DNA of 64,000 nt from Pseudomonas schmalbachii (GCF_017589465.1 NZ_JAELYA010000010.1:62001-126000); one strand, 5' to 3'. Counted from the stretch's first letter, positions 47,004-56,376 are shown. Notes: generated from the letters alone by a model not told the origin. Translations and numbers: made by a program.

Positions 47004-48383
47004 ATGAACCGCACCCTGGCCATCAAGCTCGGCGCCATTGCCGGCCTGATCCTGCTTTTGCTGATCCCCCTGCTGATGATCGACGGCCTGATCGGCGAGC
47101 GGCAGGCCTATCGCGATGGCGTGCTGCAGGACATCGCCCGCAGCTCCAGCTACGCCCAGCAGATCACCGGGCCGCTGGTGGTGGTGCCCTATAGCCGCAC
47201 CGTCCGCGAGTGGCATGTCGACAAGGAAACCAAGAAGCGCACGCTGGAAGAACGCGAATACCGTGGCCGCCTGTATTTCCTCCCGGAAACCTTCGAGCTC
47301 GACGGGCAGATGCGTACCGAGCTGCGCCATCGCGGCATCTACGAGGCGCGCCTGTACCACGCCGATTCGCGCATCAGCGGGCACTTCCTGCTGCCGGCGA
47401 ATTACGGCATCGACGAGAACCTGGCCGACTACCGTTTCGAGCAGCCGTTCCTGACGGTGGGCATCAGCGACGTGCGCGGCATCGAGAACGCCCTCAAGCT
47501 GCGCCTGAACGGCCAGCAGCTGGACTTCCAGCCGGGCAGCCAGGAAAGCATGCTTGGCAACGGCGTGCATGCGCCGCTCACCGGCGTGAACGGCAGTGCG
47601 CAGCAGCGCCTGGACTACGCCTTCGACCTGGCCCTGCTCGGCAGCTCGCGGCTGGACATCACGCCGATCGGGCGCGACAGCCAGGTCAGCCTGAAGTCCG
47701 ACTGGCCGCACCCGAGCTTCGGCGGCGAGTTCCTGCCCACCGAGCGTACGGTGAACAACGACGGCTTCAGCGCGCGCTGGCGCAGCAGCTTCTTCGCCAC
47801 CAACCTGGAAGAGAAAGTGCAGGCCTGCGCCGCCCGCAGCGGATGCGACTTGAGCGCGAGCAGCTTCGGCGTCGGCCTGGTCGATCCGGTGGACCAGTAC
47901 CTGAAGGCCGACCGGGCGATCAAGTACGCGCTGCTGTTCATCGTCCTCACCTTCGCCGGCTTCTTCCTCTTCGAGGTGCTGGCGCGGCTGGCGGTGCACC
48001 CGATCCAGTACGCCCTGGTCGGCATGGCGCTGGCGCTGTTCTATTTGCTGCTGCTGTCGCTCAGCGAGCACCTCGGCTTCGAGCTGGCCTACCTGATTTC
48101 CGCCAGCGCCTGCGTCGCGCTGATCGGCTTCTACCTCTGCCATGTGCTGCGCAGTCTGGCGCGGGGGTGTGGTTTCAGCCTCGGCCTGGCGGCGCTCTAC
48201 GGGATGCTCTACGGCCTGCTGCGCGCCGAGGACTATGCGCTGCTGATGGGCTCGCTGCTGCTGTTCGGCGTGCTCGCCGGAGTGATGGTGCTGACCCGCA
48301 AGCTGGACTGGTACGGCATCGGCAAGCCGCGCGGCAAGGACGAACTGCAATGGTCGCTGGACGAGGTGGAGGTGCAGAAGTGA
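47004..48383 (+). CDS. creD: Inner membrane protein CreD
   Basis: CreD is the main CreBC target, an inner membrane protein linked to beta-lactam tolerance and envelope stress. The 459-residue protein has an N-terminal membrane segment (IAGLILLLLIPLLMIDGLI), a large periplasmic beta-rich domain (about 30-315; YRGRLYFLPETFELDG) and five or six C-terminal segments. The VDPVDQYLKADRAIKYALLF sequence at the domain junction is characteristic. ATG 47004 follows CGGAGAGACTCCC. Placed after creBC with the candidate operator between. Confidence 0.92.
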   Translation: MNRTLAIKLGAIAGLILLLLIPLLMIDGLIGERQAYRDGVLQDIARSSSYAQQITGPLVVVPYSRTVREWHVDKETKKRTLEEREYRGRLYFLPETFELDGQMRTELRHRGIYEARLYHADSRISGHFLLPANYGIDENLADYRFEQPFLTVGISDVRGIENALKLRLNGQQLDFQPGSQESMLGNGVHAPLTGVNGSAQQRLDYAFDLALLGSSRLDITPIGRDSQVSLKSDWPHPSFGGEFLPTERTVNNDGFSARWRSSFFATNLEEKVQACAARSGCDLSASSFGVGLVDPVDQYLKADRAIKYALLFIVLTFAGFFLFEVLARLAVHPIQYALVGMALALFYLLLLSLSEHLGFELAYLISASACVALIGFYLCHVLRSLARGCGFSLGLAALYGMLYGLLRAEDYALLMGSLLLFGVLAGVMVLTRKLDWYGIGKPRGKDELQWSLDEVEVQK

Positions 48384-48574
48384 GCGCCTGGCACGGACTG
48401 CGCGAGGAACGCGAGCAGGGCGCGCGCTTGGCACGGCACATCGCCCTGCTGTTCCACTGGCCGCCCGGCCCCGTACCTGCCCGGGCATGTAGGGCGGGTG
48501 CAACCCGCCAATCCCGCAATCAGGACAATCGGCGGGTTTTACCCGCCCTACGCCGGGACGATTTCGACAGCTGA
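48380..48574 (+). pseudogene. Possible remnant of a small gene coupled to creD, interrupted by a REP
   Basis: A frame starting GTGA overlaps the creD stop and reads VSAWHGLREEREQGARLA, ending at 48574. The first 30-odd codons look like a soluble small protein, but the rest translates a class D REP pair (48489-48551), so the original C-terminus appears to have been lost. P. aeruginosa has a small gene after creD by recollection. It could also be chance. Confidence 0.25.
48489..48551. repeat. REP pair, class D (GTAGGGCGGG type)
   Basis: GTAGGGCGGGTGCAACCCGC and an inverted GGCGGGTTTTACCCGCCCTA (C next), separated by about 22 bases, between creD and the convergent receptor gene. Only copy of this class in the window. 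Confidence 0.88.
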
Positions 48575-48581
48575 AAACAAC

Positions 48582-48603
48582 CGGGGCCGCATCTGCGGCC
48601 CCG
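48582..48603 (-). terminator. Terminator of the TonB receptor gene
   Basis: CGGGGCCGCA, TC, TGCGGCCCCG: near-perfect stem just past the receptor stop on the minus strand; the minus-strand tail is GTTGTTTTC. Confidence 0.8.
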
Positions 48604-48609
48604 TTCGTA

Positions 48610-51021
48610 TCACCACTTGTAGTCGACGCTGGCGACGACGTTGCGGCGGTCGCCGTAGTAGCAGTAGAAGCCGTCGCAGGTGGAGATGAACTCCTTGTCG
48701 AACACGTTGTTCGCGTTCACTGCCACGCTCAGGCCCTGCAGGGAGCTGTCCAGGCGACCGAGGTCGTAATGCACGGCGGCGTCGTAGACGGTGTAGGAGT
48801 CGGTATCGCCGTCAGACTTGTCGCGCACGAAGGCCATGCTGCCAATGGCGATGTTCTCGGTCTCGCCGACGTAGCGCGCGCCGAAGCCGATGCCGAAGCC
48901 GTCCAGCAGGCCGGTGTGCCAGGTGTAGTCGGCCCACAGGGACGCCTGGTTTTCCGGGGTCAGCGGCAGCGGGCGGTTCTTGTCCGCTTCCTGGGCGACC
49001 TTGGTCATCTTGCTGTTGGCGTAGGTGTAGGCGGCGGTCACCTTGAGGTTCTCGGTCACGTCACCCACGGCTTCCAGCTCGAAGCCCTTCACTTCTGCCT
49101 CGCCCACCGGACGGCTGATGAAGTCGCTGCCGGTGAGAACGATGTTCTCGCGCTTCAGGTCGTACACGGCGGCGCTGAGCAGGATGTTCTGGCCCGGCGG
49201 CTCGTACTTGATGCCCAGTTCGTACTGCTTGCCGGTGCTCGGTTCGAAGATCTCGCCGCCGCTGCCGCCCGGCTCGGGCTGGAACGACTCGGCATAGGAG
49301 ACGTAGGGTGCCACGCCGTTGTCGAACACGTAGCTGAGCGCCGCATTGCCGCTGAACTGCATGTCGCGGCGGGTGTCGGTGGCGCCGCCGACGTTGTAGA
49401 ACTTGGTGCCGGTGTGAACCCAGTCCTCGCGGCCGCCCAGGGTCAGGCGCCAGTTGTCCAGGGCCATCTGGTCCTGCACGTAGAGGCCGGTGTCGCGCAT
49501 CTTCTGGTTGTAGTCGTTGATCGCGAAGTAGCTGACGTTGCTGAAGTCCTGGCCGTAGATCGGGTTGACGATGTTGCTGGTCGGCGCGGCGCCGAACAGC
49601 CAGTTGAAGTTGGTGTTGGCGCGCTGGTGGTCGAGGCCGAGCAGCAGGGTGTGCTTGACCGCGCCGGTGGCGAAGTCGGCCTGGAAGTTGTTGTCCACGG
49701 CGAACTGGCTGATGTCCTCGTTGACCACGTTGGCGCCGCGGTCGAGGGTGCCGTCGTCGGCCACCGCGAAGGCGTTGCCGCCGGCGGTGATGCCCTGGAA
49801 CGACAGGTCGCTCTTGGTGTAGCGCAGGTTCTGGCGGAACTGCCAGACATCGTTGATGCGATGCTCGAAGGCGTAACCCAGGGCGTAGTAGGTCTTGTCG
49901 TAGAACTCCCAGTCCGGGTCGCCCAGGTTCTCGTGGAATTTCACTTCGCCGGCCGGGGTCGGCAGCTTGGTGCCCTGCAGCGGCAGGAACTGGCTGGTGA
50001 TGCCGGTGTCGTCGCGGTTGTACTGCGAGAGGAAGGTCAGGCGGGTGTCTTCGTCGAAGTTCCAGGTGACGCTCGGCGCGATGTTGTAGCGCTTGTTGTC
50101 GATGTGGTCGATCTGGGTGTTGCTGTCGCGCACCAGGCCGCTGACGCGATAGAGCATCTTGCCGTTGTCGTCGATCTTGCCGGTGCTGTCGAAGGCGATC
50201 TGCTTGTGCTCGTAGCTGCCGACCTGGCCCAGCACTTCATGGCTGCTCTCTTCCTGCGGACGGCGGCTGACCATGTCCAGCATGCCGCCGGGCGGGGTCT
50301 GGCCGTAGATCGAGGAAGCCGGGCCGCGCAGCAGGGCGACTCGCTCCAGGTCCCAGGTTTCCAGCTTGGGCATGGTGTAGGCGCCCTTCGGCAGCGGCAG
50401 GCCGTCGAGGAACTGGGTCGGCTCGAAGCCGCGCACCTTCAGCCACTCGGCGCGGGTGTCGCTGCCGTAGCTGCTGGCGATCACGCCGGGCATGTAGCGC
50501 ACGGCGTCGTCGAGGTTCTGCACGTTGCGGTCCTGCATCTGCTCGCGGGTGGCGATGGAGACCGAGCGCGGGGTTTCCAGCAACGGGGTGTCGGTCTTGG
50601 TGCCGACCATGGTGCGGTTGGCGAGATAGCCCTGCACCGGGCCTTGCGGGTCTTCCTGGGCGCCGCTGACGGTGGTGGCCGACATCGACAGGGTGTCCTG
50701 CGGAACGGGGCGCAGGCTGAAGCTGCCCGAGTCGCTCTGTACCAGTTCCAGGCCGCTGCCCTGCAGCGCCTGTTGCAGCGCGCCGACGGCATCGTAGCGG
50801 CCTTCCACGGCGCGCGCGCTGCGGCCGGCGGCGAGGGCCGGGTCGAGGCTCAGGCTCAGGCCACCTTCGGCGGCGATGCGGTTCAGCGTGCTGGCCAGCG
50901 GGCCGGCGGGTACGTGGTATTCGCGGATGCTGTCATCGGCGAAGGCGCCGCTCAGCGGCGTGGCGAGGAGGATGGCGGCGGCCAGCAGATGCGGACGGAA
51001 GGCCAGGGCAGGGCGGGGCAT
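48610..51021 (-). CDS. fiuA: TonB-dependent siderophore receptor with signalling domain (FiuA-like ferrichrome receptor)
   Basis: The 803-residue outer-membrane receptor has a signal peptide (LLAAAILLATPLSGAFA), an STN signalling domain (about 30-110; YHVPAGPLASTLNRIAAEG) and a plug (about 150-270; LRGPASSIYGQTPPGGMLDM). The 22-strand barrel ends in the aromatic VASVDYKW. The STN domain and the adjacent FecR and sigma genes indicate cell-surface signalling. The ferrichrome assignment rests on resemblance to P. aeruginosa FiuA and gene order recalled from memory; another hydroxamate siderophore is possible. An AGGAGTAGTTACC site precedes the ATG. A Fur-like AT stretch (TTGAGATTCGTTTCCATTC) lies just upstream. 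Confidence 0.85.
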   Translation of the reverse strand: MPRPALAFRPHLLAAAILLATPLSGAFADDSIREYHVPAGPLASTLNRIAAEGGLSLSLDPALAAGRSARAVEGRYDAVGALQQALQGSGLELVQSDSGSFSLRPVPQDTLSMSATTVSGAQEDPQGPVQGYLANRTMVGTKTDTPLLETPRSVSIATREQMQDRNVQNLDDAVRYMPGVIASSYGSDTRAEWLKVRGFEPTQFLDGLPLPKGAYTMPKLETWDLERVALLRGPASSIYGQTPPGGMLDMVSRRPQEESSHEVLGQVGSYEHKQIAFDSTGKIDDNGKMLYRVSGLVRDSNTQIDHIDNKRYNIAPSVTWNFDEDTRLTFLSQYNRDDTGITSQFLPLQGTKLPTPAGEVKFHENLGDPDWEFYDKTYYALGYAFEHRINDVWQFRQNLRYTKSDLSFQGITAGGNAFAVADDGTLDRGANVVNEDISQFAVDNNFQADFATGAVKHTLLLGLDHQRANTNFNWLFGAAPTSNIVNPIYGQDFSNVSYFAINDYNQKMRDTGLYVQDQMALDNWRLTLGGREDWVHTGTKFYNVGGATDTRRDMQFSGNAALSYVFDNGVAPYVSYAESFQPEPGGSGGEIFEPSTGKQYELGIKYEPPGQNILLSAAVYDLKRENIVLTGSDFISRPVGEAEVKGFELEAVGDVTENLKVTAAYTYANSKMTKVAQEADKNRPLPLTPENQASLWADYTWHTGLLDGFGIGFGARYVGETENIAIGSMAFVRDKSDGDTDSYTVYDAAVHYDLGRLDSSLQGLSVAVNANNVFDKEFISTCDGFYCYYGDRRNVVASVDYKW

Positions 51022-51122
51022 TGGTAACTACTCCTGAATGGAAACGAATCTCAATGCCTCCTTGCCGGATGAGATTGGAAAAGTGATAGGGGGGAGTGAA
51101 AAAAAGTTTTCGCGACTCCCGA

Positions 51123-51194
51123 GTAGGTTGGCGCTGAGCCTGCGAAGCCCAACATCGCCATCGTTGGGCTTCACTGCGTTCAGCGCCAACCTAC
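51123..51194. repeat. REP inverted pair, class A
   Basis: GTAGGTTGGCGCTGAGCCTG to TTCAGCGCCAACCTAC, lying between the receptor gene and the FecR stop. Confidence 0.9.
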
Positions 51195-51199
51195 GGATG

Positions 51200-52159
51200 T
51201 CAACCGCGCGGCACCACCTCGACCCACCAGTCGTTATGGCGCTCGATGCGCACCGGCAGCGTCGGCTCCAGCGACTTCAGCGCGAGGTCGATATTGCGCA
51301 GCGGGAAGCTACCGGTGATGCGCAGGTCGGCCACCGCCGGGGCGACGCCCAGGTAGCCGGGTTGGTATTCGCCGAGCCGCTCGATCAGCTCGCCCAGGCG
51401 CACGTTCTCCACCACCAGCATGCCGTGGGTCCAGGCGTCGGCGGTGGCGCTGTTGGCTTCCAGCGGGCCCAGCCCGTCGCGGCGCACCAGCACGTGCTGG
51501 CCCTGCTTGATCACCTGCTCGTCGGGTCGCAGTTCCGGGCGCGCGGCGACGGCCGACTGCAACACGCTGAGCAGCGTGCCGTGGTCCTCGCGCTCCACCA
51601 GGAAGCGCGTGCCGAGGGCGCGCAGGTGGCCGTCGCGGGTTTCGACGATGAATGGGCGGGCGTCGCCGTGGGCGGTCTGCACCATGATCTCGCCGCTGAG
51701 CAGGACGACCCGCCGCTGCCCGGCGTCGAAGCGGATGTCCACGGCGGTGCGGCTGTTCAACTGCAGCAGGGTGTTGTCCGGCAGGCGCATTTCGCGCAGC
51801 TCGCCGGTATGCGTGACGACATCGGCCAGCGCATAGCGCACCGGCAGATAGCGGTTGCCGAGGGTCAGCGCCAGCGCGCCGGCGACCAGCAGCGACAGCC
51901 CGGTGCCGGCCAGCCGGCGCAGCTTGCGCCGCGATTCGCCGGGCGAGCGCAGCAGGGCACTGCGCGCCGCCGGTGTGCTGGCGGCCGACAGGTTGCGGTC
52001 GAGCATGCCGAGCTGGCTCCAGGCGCGCGCGTGTTCGCTGTGCGCGGCGTGCCAGCGGGCGAAGGCGGCCTCGTCTTCGGCCTGCGCCTCGCCCGAGCCC
52101 AGGCGCAGTTGCCAGGCGATGGCCTCGTCGAGGACGCGCAGCGGGACCGGGCCGTTCAT
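51200..52159 (-). CDS. fiuR: FecR-family anti-sigma regulator
   Basis: The 319-residue protein has a cytoplasmic DUF4880/anti-sigma domain (about 1-80; EAIAWQLRLGSGEAQAED, FARWHAAHSEHARAWSQL), one membrane segment (about 85-103) and a periplasmic FecR domain (THTGELREMRLPDNTLLQLN) with C-terminal STN-contacting part. It relays ligand binding from the receptor STN to the sigma factor. It overlaps the sigma gene by 4 bases (ATGA). Symbol by analogy with P. aeruginosa. Confidence 0.88.
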   Translation of the reverse strand: MNGPVPLRVLDEAIAWQLRLGSGEAQAEDEAAFARWHAAHSEHARAWSQLGMLDRNLSAASTPAARSALLRSPGESRRKLRRLAGTGLSLLVAGALALTLGNRYLPVRYALADVVTHTGELREMRLPDNTLLQLNSRTAVDIRFDAGQRRVVLLSGEIMVQTAHGDARPFIVETRDGHLRALGTRFLVEREDHGTLLSVLQSAVAARPELRPDEQVIKQGQHVLVRRDGLGPLEANSATADAWTHGMLVVENVRLGELIERLGEYQPGYLGVAPAVADLRITGSFPLRNIDLALKSLEPTLPVRIERHNDWWVEVVPRG

Positions 52160-52689
52160 GTCGGCTCTCCGTACAGCGCGCAGTAGCACTGGCGCAGGCC
52201 CTGGGCGATGTACTGGCGCACGCGCGGCACCGAGACGCCGAGGCGTTCGGCGATTTCCGCATGGCCGAGGCCGTCCAGGCGGTTGAGCAGGAAGGCGCTG
52301 CGCGCGCGGACGGAAAGCTTGCCGAGCAGACGGTCGATCTCGCGCAGGTCGGCGAGGATCAGGTATTGCTCTTCCGCCGACGGCTGGGCGTGTTCGGGGA
52401 GTTGTTGCAGTTCTTCCAGATAGGCCTGTTCCAGGGCGGTGCGACGCCAGTGGTCGACCAGCAGGCCCTTGGCGATGGTGAGGAGGAAGGCGCGCGGCTC
52501 CTTCAGCGACGGCAGTTCGCGACGGCCGAGGACGCGGACGAAGGTGTCCTGGCCGAGGTCTTCGGCGCGTTGCCGACAGCCGGTGCTGCGATTGAGCCAG
52601 CCGACCAGCCATTCGCGGTGGTCGCGGTACAGAGCGCCGACGAGTTCGCCATTGCCAGTCTGGACTGCCAACGCCTCTTGCTCCCCCAT
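52156..52689 (-). CDS. fiuI: FecI-type ECF sigma factor
   Basis: The 177-residue iron-starvation sigma factor has region 2 (LYRDHREWLVGWLNRSTGCR, AEDLGQDTFVRVL) and region 4 (LDGLGHAEIAERLGVSVPRV). It should activate the adjacent receptor gene when released by FiuR. A Fur-box-like sequence lies just upstream at 52714-52734. Order on the minus strand is sigma, FecR, receptor, the standard cell-surface signalling cassette. Confidence 0.9.
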   Translation of the reverse strand: MGEQEALAVQTGNGELVGALYRDHREWLVGWLNRSTGCRQRAEDLGQDTFVRVLGRRELPSLKEPRAFLLTIAKGLLVDHWRRTALEQAYLEELQQLPEHAQPSAEEQYLILADLREIDRLLGKLSVRARSAFLLNRLDGLGHAEIAERLGVSVPRVRQYIAQGLRQCYCALYGEPT

Positions 52690-52713
52690 CCCAAACGGGA
52701 CGAATCAACAAAC

Positions 52714-52734
52714 GATAATGATTCGCAAATGATC
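52714..52734 (-). promoter_or_regulatory. Fur box upstream of the sigma factor gene
   Basis: GATAATGATTCGCAAATGAT (C next) matches the Fur consensus GATAATGATAATCATTATC well in the left half and partly in the right, about 25 bases before the sigma gene start, so iron-dependent repression is expected. Confidence 0.65.
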
Positions 52735-52896
52735 GCAAAGTGCGATTGCGACTGCAATCGGCGCCTGTCGGTTTTTTGTACGGTTGTCCCGCTTGCTCGG
52801 GGGCCGCTTCCTGATTTATTGAAAATGCCCCTGTGCCGTGATCGATGATGGTGCGCTTTTGTATACAGCCCTGCAGGTGGTTTGTTGCACACCTCC

Positions 52897-52970
52897 GTAG
52901 GTTGGCGCTGAACGCAGTGAAGCCCAACGTCTGGCACCTGTCGGGCTTCGCAAGCTCAGCGCCAACCTAC
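52897..52970. repeat. REP inverted pair, class A
   Basis: GTAGGTTGGCGCTGAACGCA to CTCAGCGCCAACCTAC, between the Fur-box promoter and the glcB terminator in the 332-base fiuI-glcB gap. Confidence 0.9.
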
Positions 52971-52978
52971 GTGCATAA

Positions 52979-53004
52979 AAAAACCGCCCCGAAGGGCGGT
53001 TTTT
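52979..53004 (-). terminator. Intrinsic terminator of glcB
   Basis: AAAAACCGCCC, loop CGAA, GGGCGGTTTTT: perfect 11-bp stem with A and T tracts on both sides, 18 bases past the glcB stop. Confidence 0.92.
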
Positions 53005-53021
53005 CGTGTCGCAGGTGCGAA

Positions 53022-55199
53022 TCAGAGGCCGTTCTTCGCCTTGAACTCGCGGCGGCGACGGTGCAGGACCGGTTCGGTGTAGCCGTTCGGCTGCCTGGTG
53101 CCTTCGACTACCAGTTCCAGCGCGGCCTGGAATGCCACGTTGTCGTCGAAGTTCGGCGCCAGCGGGCGGTACAGCGGGTCGCTGGCGTTCTGGCGGTCAA
53201 CCACCACAGCCATGCGCTTCAGGCTTTCGACTACCTGCTCCTGGGTGACCACGCCGTGGCGCAGCCAGTTGGCCAGCAGTTGGCTGGAGATGCGCAGGGT
53301 GGCGCGGTCTTCCATCAGGCCGACGTCGTTGATGTCCGGCACCTTGGAGCAGCCGACGCCCTGGTCGATCCAGCGCACGACGTAGCCGAGGATGCCCTGG
53401 CTGTTGTTGTCCAGCTCGTTGGCGATCTCTTCCGCGGTCCAGTTGGTGTTCGGCGCCAGCGGAATGGTCAGGATGTCGTCCACCGACGCCGGGGCGCGCT
53501 TGGCCAGTTCGGCCTGGCGGGCGAATACGTCGACCTTGTGGTAGTGCATGGCGTGCAGGGTGGCGGCGGTCGGCGACGGAACCCAGGCGGTGTTGGCGCC
53601 GGCCAGCGGGTGGGCGATCTTCTGCTCGACCATTGCGGCCATCAGGTCCGGCATCGCCCACATGCCCTTGCCGATCTGCGCGCGGCCCTGCAGGCCGGTC
53701 GCCAGGCCGATGTCGACGTTGCTGTTCTCGTAGGCGCCGATCCACTTCTCGGTCTTCATGGCGCCCTTGCGTACCATGGCGCCGGCTTCCATGGAGGTGT
53801 GGATCTCGTCACCGGTGCGGTCGAGGAAGCCGGTATTGATGAACACCACGCGCTCGGCGGCGGCCTTGATGCAGGCCTTGAGGTTGACGGTGGTGCGGCG
53901 TTCCTCGTCCATGATGCCGACCTTCAGGGTGTTGCGCGGCAGGCCGAGGACGTCCTCGACGCGGCCGAACAGTTCGCAGGCGAAGGCGACTTCTTCCGGG
54001 CCGTGCATCTTCGGCTTGACGATGTACATGCTGCCGGTGCGGCTGTTCTTGCGGCTGCTGCTGCCGTTCAGGTTGTGGATGGCGATCAGGCCGGTGAACA
54101 GGCCGTCCTGGATGCCTTCCGGTACTTCGTTGCCGGCGGCGTCGAGGATCGCCGGGTTGGTCATCAGGTGGCCGACGTTGCGCACGAACAGCAGGGAGCG
54201 GCCGTGCAGGGTCAGCGCGGAGCCGTCGGCTTTGGTGTACTCGCGGTCCGGGTTCATGGTGCGGGTGAAGGTGCTGCCGCCCTTACTCACTTCCTCGGCG
54301 AGGTCGCCTTTCATCAGGCCCAGCCAGTTGCGGTAGACCACGACCTTGTCGTCGGCATCGACGGCGGCGACCGAGTCTTCGCAGTCCATGATGGTGGTCA
54401 GCGCGGACTCCATCAGCACGTCCTTCACGCCGGCGGCGTCGGTCTTGCCGATGTTGTGGTTCGGGTCGATCTGGATTTCGAAGTGCAGGCCGTTGTTCTT
54501 CAGCAGCACGGCGCTCGGCTTGGCCGCGTCACCCTGGAAGGCGACGAACTGGGCGGTGTTCTTCAGGCCGGTCTCGGAACCGTTGGCCAGGCGCACTACA
54601 AGATTTCCGCCAGCCACTACATAACCGGTGGCATCGGCGTGGGAGCCGCTTTCCAGCGGGGCGGCCTGGTCGAGGAAGGCGCGCGCGTAGGCGATGACCT
54701 TGTCGCCGCGGACCTTGTTGTAGCCCTTGCCCTTCTCGGCGCCCCCTTCTTCGCTGATCACGTCGGTGCCGTAGAGCGCGTCGTACAGCGAGCCCCAGCG
54801 GGCGTTGGAGGCGTTCAGGGCGAAGCGGGCGTTCATCACCGGCACCACCAACTGCGGGCCGGCCACGCGGGCGATCTCGTCGTCGACGTTCTCGGTGACG
54901 GCCTGGAAGTCGGCGGCTTCCGGCAGCAGGTAGCCGATTTCCTGGAGGAATGCCTTGTAGGCCACGGCATCGTGGGCCTGGCCGGCGCGGGCCTGGTGCC
55001 AGGCATCGATTTTCGCCTGGAGCTCATCGCGCTTGGCGAGCAGGGTTTTGTTCTTCGGCGCCAGGTCGTTGATCACGGCTTCCACACCGGCCCAGAACGT
55101 GTCGGCGGCAACGCCGGTCCCGGGGATGGCTTCGTTGTTCACGAAGTCGAACAGCACTTTGGCGACCTGCAGGCCACCGACTTGAACGCGCTCAGTCAT
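53022..55199 (-). CDS. glcB: Malate synthase G
   Basis: GlcB condenses glyoxylate and acetyl-CoA to malate, used in the glyoxylate shunt and glycolate growth. The 725-residue length is that of the monomeric G isoform. Conserved parts include [17 protein letters not shown]-like substrate segments, [20 protein letters not shown] with the catalytic arginine region, [17 protein letters not shown], and [14 protein letters not shown] near the catalytic aspartate. ATG 55199 gives [13 protein letters not shown], the typical start, with GAGTGAGGC upstream. It is the only malate synthase in the window and stands alone. Confidence 0.96.
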   Translation of the reverse strand: MTERVQVGGLQVAKVLFDFVNNEAIPGTGVAADTFWAGVEAVINDLAPKNKTLLAKRDELQAKIDAWHQARAGQAHDAVAYKAFLQEIGYLLPEAADFQAVTENVDDEIARVAGPQLVVPVMNARFALNASNARWGSLYDALYGTDVISEEGGAEKGKGYNKVRGDKVIAYARAFLDQAAPLESGSHADATGYVVAGGNLVVRLANGSETGLKNTAQFVAFQGDAAKPSAVLLKNNGLHFEIQIDPNHNIGKTDAAGVKDVLMESALTTIMDCEDSVAAVDADDKVVVYRNWLGLMKGDLAEEVSKGGSTFTRTMNPDREYTKADGSALTLHGRSLLFVRNVGHLMTNPAILDAAGNEVPEGIQDGLFTGLIAIHNLNGSSSRKNSRTGSMYIVKPKMHGPEEVAFACELFGRVEDVLGLPRNTLKVGIMDEERRTTVNLKACIKAAAERVVFINTGFLDRTGDEIHTSMEAGAMVRKGAMKTEKWIGAYENSNVDIGLATGLQGRAQIGKGMWAMPDLMAAMVEQKIAHPLAGANTAWVPSPTAATLHAMHYHKVDVFARQAELAKRAPASVDDILTIPLAPNTNWTAEEIANELDNNSQGILGYVVRWIDQGVGCSKVPDINDVGLMEDRATLRISSQLLANWLRHGVVTQEQVVESLKRMAVVVDRQNASDPLYRPLAPNFDDNVAFQAALELVVEGTRQPNGYTEPVLHRRRREFKAKNGL

Positions 55200-55537
55200 T
55201 GCTTGCCTCACTCTGCTCAGAACCAGCTTTGGACTGCGGCAAAATCGCCTTGTAGTCCGAGTTGCGGGATACTACATGAAGCGACGGGAAAAACCAGTGG
55301 GCTAAGGTCGAGGACCGACCGGGAAGCGCGCGACAGTCATGCAGTGGCAGTAATGTTCGCAAAAAATAGATAGATTGTTCCAGATAAATCTTTAAACAGT
55401 ACACGATTGGTTTGTCGGAGTACCTGTGGCGGCCCGTCGCAGCCGGGGGCGGAAGTCGCACCTATACTTTTGGCTTCAGCCCGGGATTCCCGCCACCCCG
55501 CTGTCCGGGCCAGCTTCGTCGCCCAGGAGTCTGCCTT
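55200..55537. promoter_or_regulatory. Divergent promoter region glcB/gcvR-like gene
   Basis: A 338-base gap without a gene. The centre (about 55345-55410) is AT-rich (AAAAAATAGATAGATTGTTC) and should hold the glcB promoter. On the plus strand a -10-like TATACT stands at 55463-55468, 70 bases ahead of the gcvR-like start, without a clear -35. Confidence 0.4.
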
Positions 55538-56056
55538 ATGGATCATCTCGTTCTAACGGTCATCGCCCCCGACCAGCCGGGGCTGGTGGAGCGGATCGCC
55601 CAGTGCATCGCCGCCCACGGCGGCAACTGGCTGGAGAGCCGCATGTCGCGGATGGCCGGGCAGTTCGCCGGCATCCTGCGCGTCGCGGTTCCGGCGGAGG
55701 GTTACGACGAACTGGTAGAGGGCCTGCAGGGGCTGGCGGACCACGGCATCCGTGTGCTGCTGGCGGAAAGCGGCATCGAGCCCTCGTGCGACTGGAAACC
55801 CATCCATCTCGATCTGGTGGGCAACGACCGGCCGGGGATCGTCCGCGATATCACGCGGTTGCTGGCCGAGCAGGGGGTGAACCTGGAGCGCCTGACCACC
55901 GAAGTGCGCCCGGCGCCGATGAGCAGCGAGCCGCTGTTCCATGCCGAGGCGTTGCTGGCCGTGCCGTTGACCCTTTCCCTGGACGATCTGAAGCAGCACC
56001 TGGAACAACTGGCCGACGATCTGATGGTGGAGCTGAGTTTCAACAGCGAAGAATGA
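55538..56056 (+). CDS. Double-ACT-domain protein, GcvR-like
   Basis: The 172-residue protein consists of two ACT domains: residues about 4-80 (LVLTVIAPDQPGLVERIAQC) and 90-165 (LDLVGNDRPGIVRDITRLLA). This is the layout of GcvR, the glycine-cleavage-system repressor that works through GcvA. ACT domains bind amino acids, here probably glycine by analogy. No gcv operon is present nearby, so the role is inferred. ATG 55538 follows CCCAGGAGTCTGCC, a strong site; no DNA-binding domain is seen. Confidence 0.85.
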   Translation: MDHLVLTVIAPDQPGLVERIAQCIAAHGGNWLESRMSRMAGQFAGILRVAVPAEGYDELVEGLQGLADHGIRVLLAESGIEPSCDWKPIHLDLVGNDRPGIVRDITRLLAEQGVNLERLTTEVRPAPMSSEPLFHAEALLAVPLTLSLDDLKQHLEQLADDLMVELSFNSEE

Positions 56057-56063
56057 CTGAGGG

Positions 56064-56092
56064 GGGTTATCCACGCATTCTGTGGATAACCC
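56064..56092. promoter_or_regulatory. Perfect dyad containing two opposed DnaA-type boxes
   Basis: GGGTTATCCAC, 7-base loop, GTGGATAACCC: an 11-bp perfect stem just past the gcvR-like stop. It contains TTATCCACG (56067-56075) and, on the other strand, the consensus DnaA box TTATCCACA (56081-56089). It may double as a terminator hairpin, but there is no T tract. Confidence 0.65.
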
Positions 56093-56205
56093 TGTGGGCA
56101 GACTGTTCCCAGATTCCTCCATGGCGCGCCGGCTGCGGGCTTCATTCCCTTCTCCGGCGCGCCCTCGGCTTTGCACAGCTGACGTGGAAGGCCTTGTGCG
56201 CCGCC

Positions 56206-56376
56206 TGTTGATAAGTTCTTGCAGGCCACGCCTGGCAATGGTTTCGAAAGACTGATCGAAATCTGTACAGGTTCGCTCCAATGGTTTGGGGCGGAGAGGG
56301 AGAAATCTGTGTCTGGGGATAATTGCCGGCCATTCGCGGCGTTATCCACGGCGGGGCTGGATGAGTCTGTGGACAA
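56206..56376. other. Further DnaA-box-like 9-mers in the gcvR-rarD gap
   Basis: TGTTGATAA (56206-56214), TGGGGATAA (56314-56322), TTATCCACG (56342-56350) and TGTGGACAA (56368-56376) each differ by one base from the DnaA box TTATCCACA or its complement. With the two at 56067-56089, six sites occupy about 310 bases. The 383-base gap has no gene. Confidence 0.55.

Noticed and set aside
56064-56376. Chromosomal replication origin
   Set aside because: DnaA-box-like sites are clustered, but there is no AT-rich unwinding region and no dnaA, dnaN, recF, gyrB or rpmH nearby; a secondary DnaA site is the more modest reading.
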